This document shows, piece by piece, positions 14,623 to 17,449 of a DNA stretch of 17,449 nt (position 1 is the first letter of the stretch; each line of letters begins with the position of its first letter). This DNA is from Chromera velia (Eukaryota; Sar; Chromeraceae). Position numbers and translations under genes: made by a program. The stretch lies in NCBI GenBank assembly GCA_018398765.1, contig JAHBMJ010005356.1, forward strand, positions 30,558-48,006, in the 5' to 3' direction. Below the pieces are notes generated by a model. It was given only the letters and a program-made list of their open reading frames with translations, had not been told where the DNA came from and made no database searches.

Positions 14623-14939
14623 TCTTTGTCTATCTGTCTGAAAGTGGGTGTGTGAAACTAAGGGTTTTCTTTTTTCTGTATTGCGTCTTTCTGATGAAAT
14701 TCCTTCGCCTGCATGCAGCGACAAGAAGGCACAAACAAAAAAACAAGAACTAAAGAAGCACACAAACAAATAGATGGAGGAAGGGAAGGTCCAAAAAAGC
14801 CAGCCAGAAAGCCGACTCAAAATCCCTCCCAAATTAAGCCCTCCCCTCCCCCCCGTGTGCCCTCATTTGGTTCCGTCTCCAAGACACACACGCAGAGCAC
14901 ATAATTCATCTCACAAGCCATTCCATCCCCCCCCCCCCC

Positions 14940-14949
14940 NNNNNNNNNN
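14940..14949. other. Assembly gap (10 N) after a C run
   Basis: Ten N flanked by C runs. The length is probably nominal, so order, orientation and distance across this point are not certain. Confidence 0.9.
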
Positions 14950-15251
14950 CCCCTGGTTTAATTCAATTCAGTTCATTCCAATTAGTTGTGTTCTCAGCAT
15001 CCGCCCATTCGGTCCAAATGCATGACCTTCCCTCTCTGTACCCCCCTCCCCGGGGAGCCGAGCCTTTTGTCTGCATGGATCCGTCTGTCTGTCCGACAAC
15101 ACAAATGGGTCCATCGCTGCTCCCGATTCTGTTCTCCTTCCTCCCTTCCTCCGTCCCTCCCTTTCTTCCTCCGTGCCTTCTGTGATGTTCTTCATCTTCT
15201 TTGAGCACCCATGCACCCTCCCACCCTCCTTCTCTCTCTTCCACCACACAG

Positions 15252-15413
15252 TCAATCAATCAATCAAGAAAGAAAACAATCAAATCAATCAATCAAGAAA
15301 GAAAGAAAGAAAACAATCAATCAATCAATCAATCAAGAAAGAAGGAAAGAAAACAATCAATCAATCAAGAAAGAAAGAAAGAAAGAAGGAAGGAAAGAAA
15401 GAAAACAGAGAAA
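15252..15413 (+). repeat. CAAT and GAAA interspersed tetranucleotide repeats
   Basis: Alternating blocks of tcaatcaa and gaaagaaag. Purine-rich on the + strand. Confidence 0.85.
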
Positions 15414-15433
15414 AACAACTGCACTTCGTAGTC

Positions 15434-15435
<2 letters not shown>

Positions 15436-15466
<31 letters not shown>
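15436..15466 (+). repeat. GA microsatellite
   Basis: Pure GA run on the + strand. Confidence 0.85.
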
Positions 15467-15467
<1 letters not shown>

Positions 15468-15624
15468 ACCATCAAATGCGCCCACATGTTCAAACGCCGA
15501 GTCGATCCTTCAAGTCCCCTCACGAGCAGACAAACACACAAACAAAGGAACAAAGGTACAACAAAGAAAGAGGAAAGAGACACACATTCATGCCAACACG
15601 CAATCATTTAAACAAAGAATCCAG

Positions 15625-15657
15625 CAGGCAGGCAGGCAGGCAGGCAGGCAGACAGAC
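15625..15657 (+). repeat. CAGG/CAGA array
   Basis: The reverse complement of the CCTG arrays that end in acceptors in gene A. Read on the minus strand it is a GTCT/CCTG tract. Confidence 0.85.
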
Positions 15658-16217
15658 CCGAGAAAGAATTAACGGTTGATTTGCCTTCGTTCATTCCTTC
15701 CTTCCTTTCAAAAAGCGACTCGATTGCCGGCCGGCCAATCCAATTTTTTGTCTCTCTCTTTCTCTTCCTCCCTCCCTCTTCCCCCCTAATAATCCCAGCT
15801 GTCCGGACTCTTCTCTTCTCATCTGATCTCATCTCATGTCCCTCCGTCTCCGTTGGACGGGGAGAGCCGGGGGGACCGCCTGGTTGGGGAGGGGGACTCT
15901 GCCGGGGCCCCCGTACCGTCTGTGACCCTTTTCCGGGGCCCCCCGTCTGCTGAGGACTTCCCTGCACTCAATCATACGCACGCAGTCGCGGCCCAAAGAG
16001 CAGAGAAACATGTATGAAACAAAGAAAAAAAATCAACTAGGGGGCCGGGGATGAATGCTAGAGAGAGAATGTCTGTCTGTCATAATTCACAGACAAGCGC
16101 CGACAAACAAGGAGAGAGACGGGGTCCTTCCTTCCTTCACTCTAAACCCACAGGGAAAGATGAGAAGTGAAGAAGAAAAAGGCCAGGAGAGACAATACCA
16201 ATCTGAAAAAAAAAAAT

Positions 16218-16242
16218 CCCCCCCCCCCNCCCCCCCCCCCCC
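16218..16242 (+). repeat. Poly-C run with one N
   Basis: C homopolymer containing an ambiguous base at 16229. The length is likely unreliable. Confidence 0.8.
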
Positions 16243-16284
16243 TCTCTCTCACACACACACGCACTTCGTCTCATCATTGGGCAG

Positions 16285-16322
16285 CAACCGTTTTTGTTTA
16301 TGTGATGCATGATTCCATGCAC
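16285..16322 (+). CDS. Gene B candidate exon
   Basis: Acceptor cattgggcag at 16284 and donor gtgagc at 16323. After two bases it reads TVFVYVMHDSMH and leaves in phase 0, matching the next exon. Weak on its own because it is short and its upstream partner is unknown. Confidence 0.25.
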
Positions 16323-16354
16323 GTGAGCGAGAAAGCTGCCTTCGTTCGCGCATG

Positions 16355-16485
16355 CACTCACTCACTCACTCACACACTCACTCACTCACTCACACACTCA
16401 CACACTCACTCACTCACTCACTCACTCACACACTCACTCACTCACTCACTCACTCACACACTCACTCACTCACTCACTCACTCAC
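16355..16485 (+). repeat. CACT/CACA array ending in an acceptor
   Basis: About 32 tetranucleotide units that close with cacag, the acceptor of the gene B exon at 16488. On the minus strand the same array is a GTGA ladder. Confidence 0.85.
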
Positions 16486-16487
16486 AG

Positions 16488-17237
16488 TTGGGCGGCATCA
16501 GCGTCCCCCCTGCCCCTGCCGCTTTCCCCTTCTCCCCCGACGACGACGAAGAGGCAGAAGCGGACGAGGAGGCGAAAGTCTTTTCGTCTCTCTCCCCTCC
16601 TCTTCCTTTTCGAGGAGACGCAGACACACTTTCCCCTCCCCCTCTTCCCCCCACACCCTTTTCTCTTTCTCCTCGCCCCCTCCCTGTCGCTCCACGGTGT
16701 CCGGCTGTCTCTCTCTCTCGAGGCCCCAGACCGCAATTTTGCCTCTCAGCATCGGCCTCCGCTTCCAGCGTAGCTTCGTCTACCTCCTGCATGCAGGCCT
16801 CATCAGATCGATCAGTTAGGTAAGTAAGGAAACGAATTGCATGAGAGGCACATCGAAGGAAGAGCGAAGGGCTGTCTGTCTGTTGGTCAATCTTCAACCA
16901 GAGACCTCTCCATGCAGTATGAGTGTTTTCCTTTCTTTCCCTTTTCTTCTCTGCTCTGGTCTTCTCTTCTCTTCTCTTGACCATTCTCTCTGGTCTGCAA
17001 CGAATTCGTTCCTGCAGGAGGCAGGGCAGTGGATCTTTCAACTCAACAAGCGGCTCCCTTCTCGTTGCCTCCGGCCGGCCCTTTACGGAAGAAGCGGGTC
17101 CCCCCCCCCCGGATAGATGGTTCGATCTTTTTCCCTTCAACAAAACAAACACTCAAGTCGTGACCCCCCTCGCTGACATTCGTGAACGTTGCCGGGCCGG
17201 GCAAATGTGGTGGCAACAGAAGAGAAAAGAAAAATAA
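16488..17237 (+). CDS. Gene B: C-terminal two exons of an unknown Pro/Ser-rich protein
   Basis: Exons 16488-16819 and 17018-17237 join in phase 2. The donor is gtaagtaag at 16820 (full consensus) and the acceptor gttcctgcag ends at 17017. Exon one reads LGGISVPPAPAAFPF, an acidic patch (DDDEEAEADEEAKVF), Pro/Ser-rich sequence, then a Ser/Ala run and SCMQASSDRSV. Exon two reads QGSGSFNSTSGSLLVASGRP, then DRWFDLFPFNKTNTQVVTPL and ADIRERCRAGQMWWQQ, ending at TAA 17235-17237. The protein looks mostly disordered and I do not recognise it. A C run at 17101-17110 lies in the coding part, so a length error there would change the C-terminus. The first exon is also open on the minus strand, which lowers confidence. 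Confidence 0.5.
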
Positions 17238-17449
17238 AGAATGAGGACAGACAGAGCACCCCAAAGAGACCTACCCGATCGATCCCTCAACCCCCCCATC
17301 CAGCCACAAAGATGCCAGAGAGAGAGGCAGGGAGATATGGAACTGCCAACGGATGAAAGTCAGAGAAGCAAGAAGGAAGAAAAAAAGGAAAGAAAGAGAA
17401 CCAGACAGAAAGCAGGAAGGAAAGCCAGAAAAGGAAGGAAGGAAGGAAG
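17238..17449. other. Purine-rich tail, nothing coding seen
   Basis: A/G-rich on the + strand, ending in a GGAA repeat. Possible 3' flank of gene B. The hexamer AATAAA overlaps the gene B stop at 17233-17238, but its position inside the coding end makes it doubtful as the poly(A) signal. Confidence 0.4.

Larger units (their letters stand above)
14600..16284. other. Low-complexity stretch without confident genes
   Basis: Holds the gap, CAATCAAT/GAAA tracts, a GA tract, a CAGG array and C runs. Several open frames exist on both strands, but they are Lys/Gln/Ser-rich or Gly/Pro/Arg-rich and lack phase-matched splice partners. Upstream exons of gene B, or exons of a minus-strand gene, may be hidden here. 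Confidence 0.5.

Noticed and set aside
14719-14904. Open frame after the acceptor-like gcatgcag
   Set aside because: Lys/Thr/Pro-rich low-complexity text with no donor in a supported phase and no partner exon.
16478-17152. Minus-strand 224-codon open frame
   Set aside because: Gly/Arg/Glu/Ser low-complexity frame antisense to gene B. The + strand has a consensus donor and a phase-matched final exon, so minus is less likely, though not excluded.

Overview
The window is eukaryotic nuclear DNA. One long gene on the + strand is split into about 26 short exons by GT-AG introns, mostly 100-650 bp, that are packed with simple repeats. Nothing bacterial is present: no operons, ribosome binding sites, rRNA or tRNA. 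The high intron density, many TGCAG acceptors, very loose donors and GC-balanced exons suggest a protist or alga. A chromerid or another alveolate/stramenopile alga is my guess from general style only; no marker gene proves it.

Layout. (1) 1-317: 3' part of an intron. (2) 318-11228: the 3' portion of gene A. Chaining exons by splice site and reading phase gives an open frame of about 802 residues ending in TAG at 11226, with AATAAA at 11431. I do not recognise the protein. It looks like a soluble helical protein with one hydrophobic segment, a CxxC...HC possible zinc site near the C-terminus and a basic tail. (3) About 11500-14370: an AT-rich block of different character. It is bounded by matching inverted termini (11880-11916 and 14210-14264) and looks like a transposable-element-type insertion. 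It holds a 76-bp minisatellite and, on the minus strand, a decayed protein-coding remnant. (4) 14380-17449: a second gene-bearing zone that is hard to read because of low complexity and an assembly gap. Two + strand exons (16488-16819 and 17018-17237, stop TAA) form a convincing splice pair at the end of a gene B. A possible minus-strand last exon lies at 14380-14567.

The most unusual signal is at the splice sites of gene A. Nineteen of 25 donors read GTNNGT with little constraint at +3/+4. Several introns begin with tetranucleotide arrays (GTCC, GTCT, GTCA, GTTC, GTGG) whose first unit is the donor itself, so each array is a ladder of potential donors 4 nt apart. At three introns the open frame is kept only if the second GT is used. 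Two other introns carry duplicated acceptor/exon-head sequences next to a shared 22-nt motif, which suggests an introner-like or repair-driven process.
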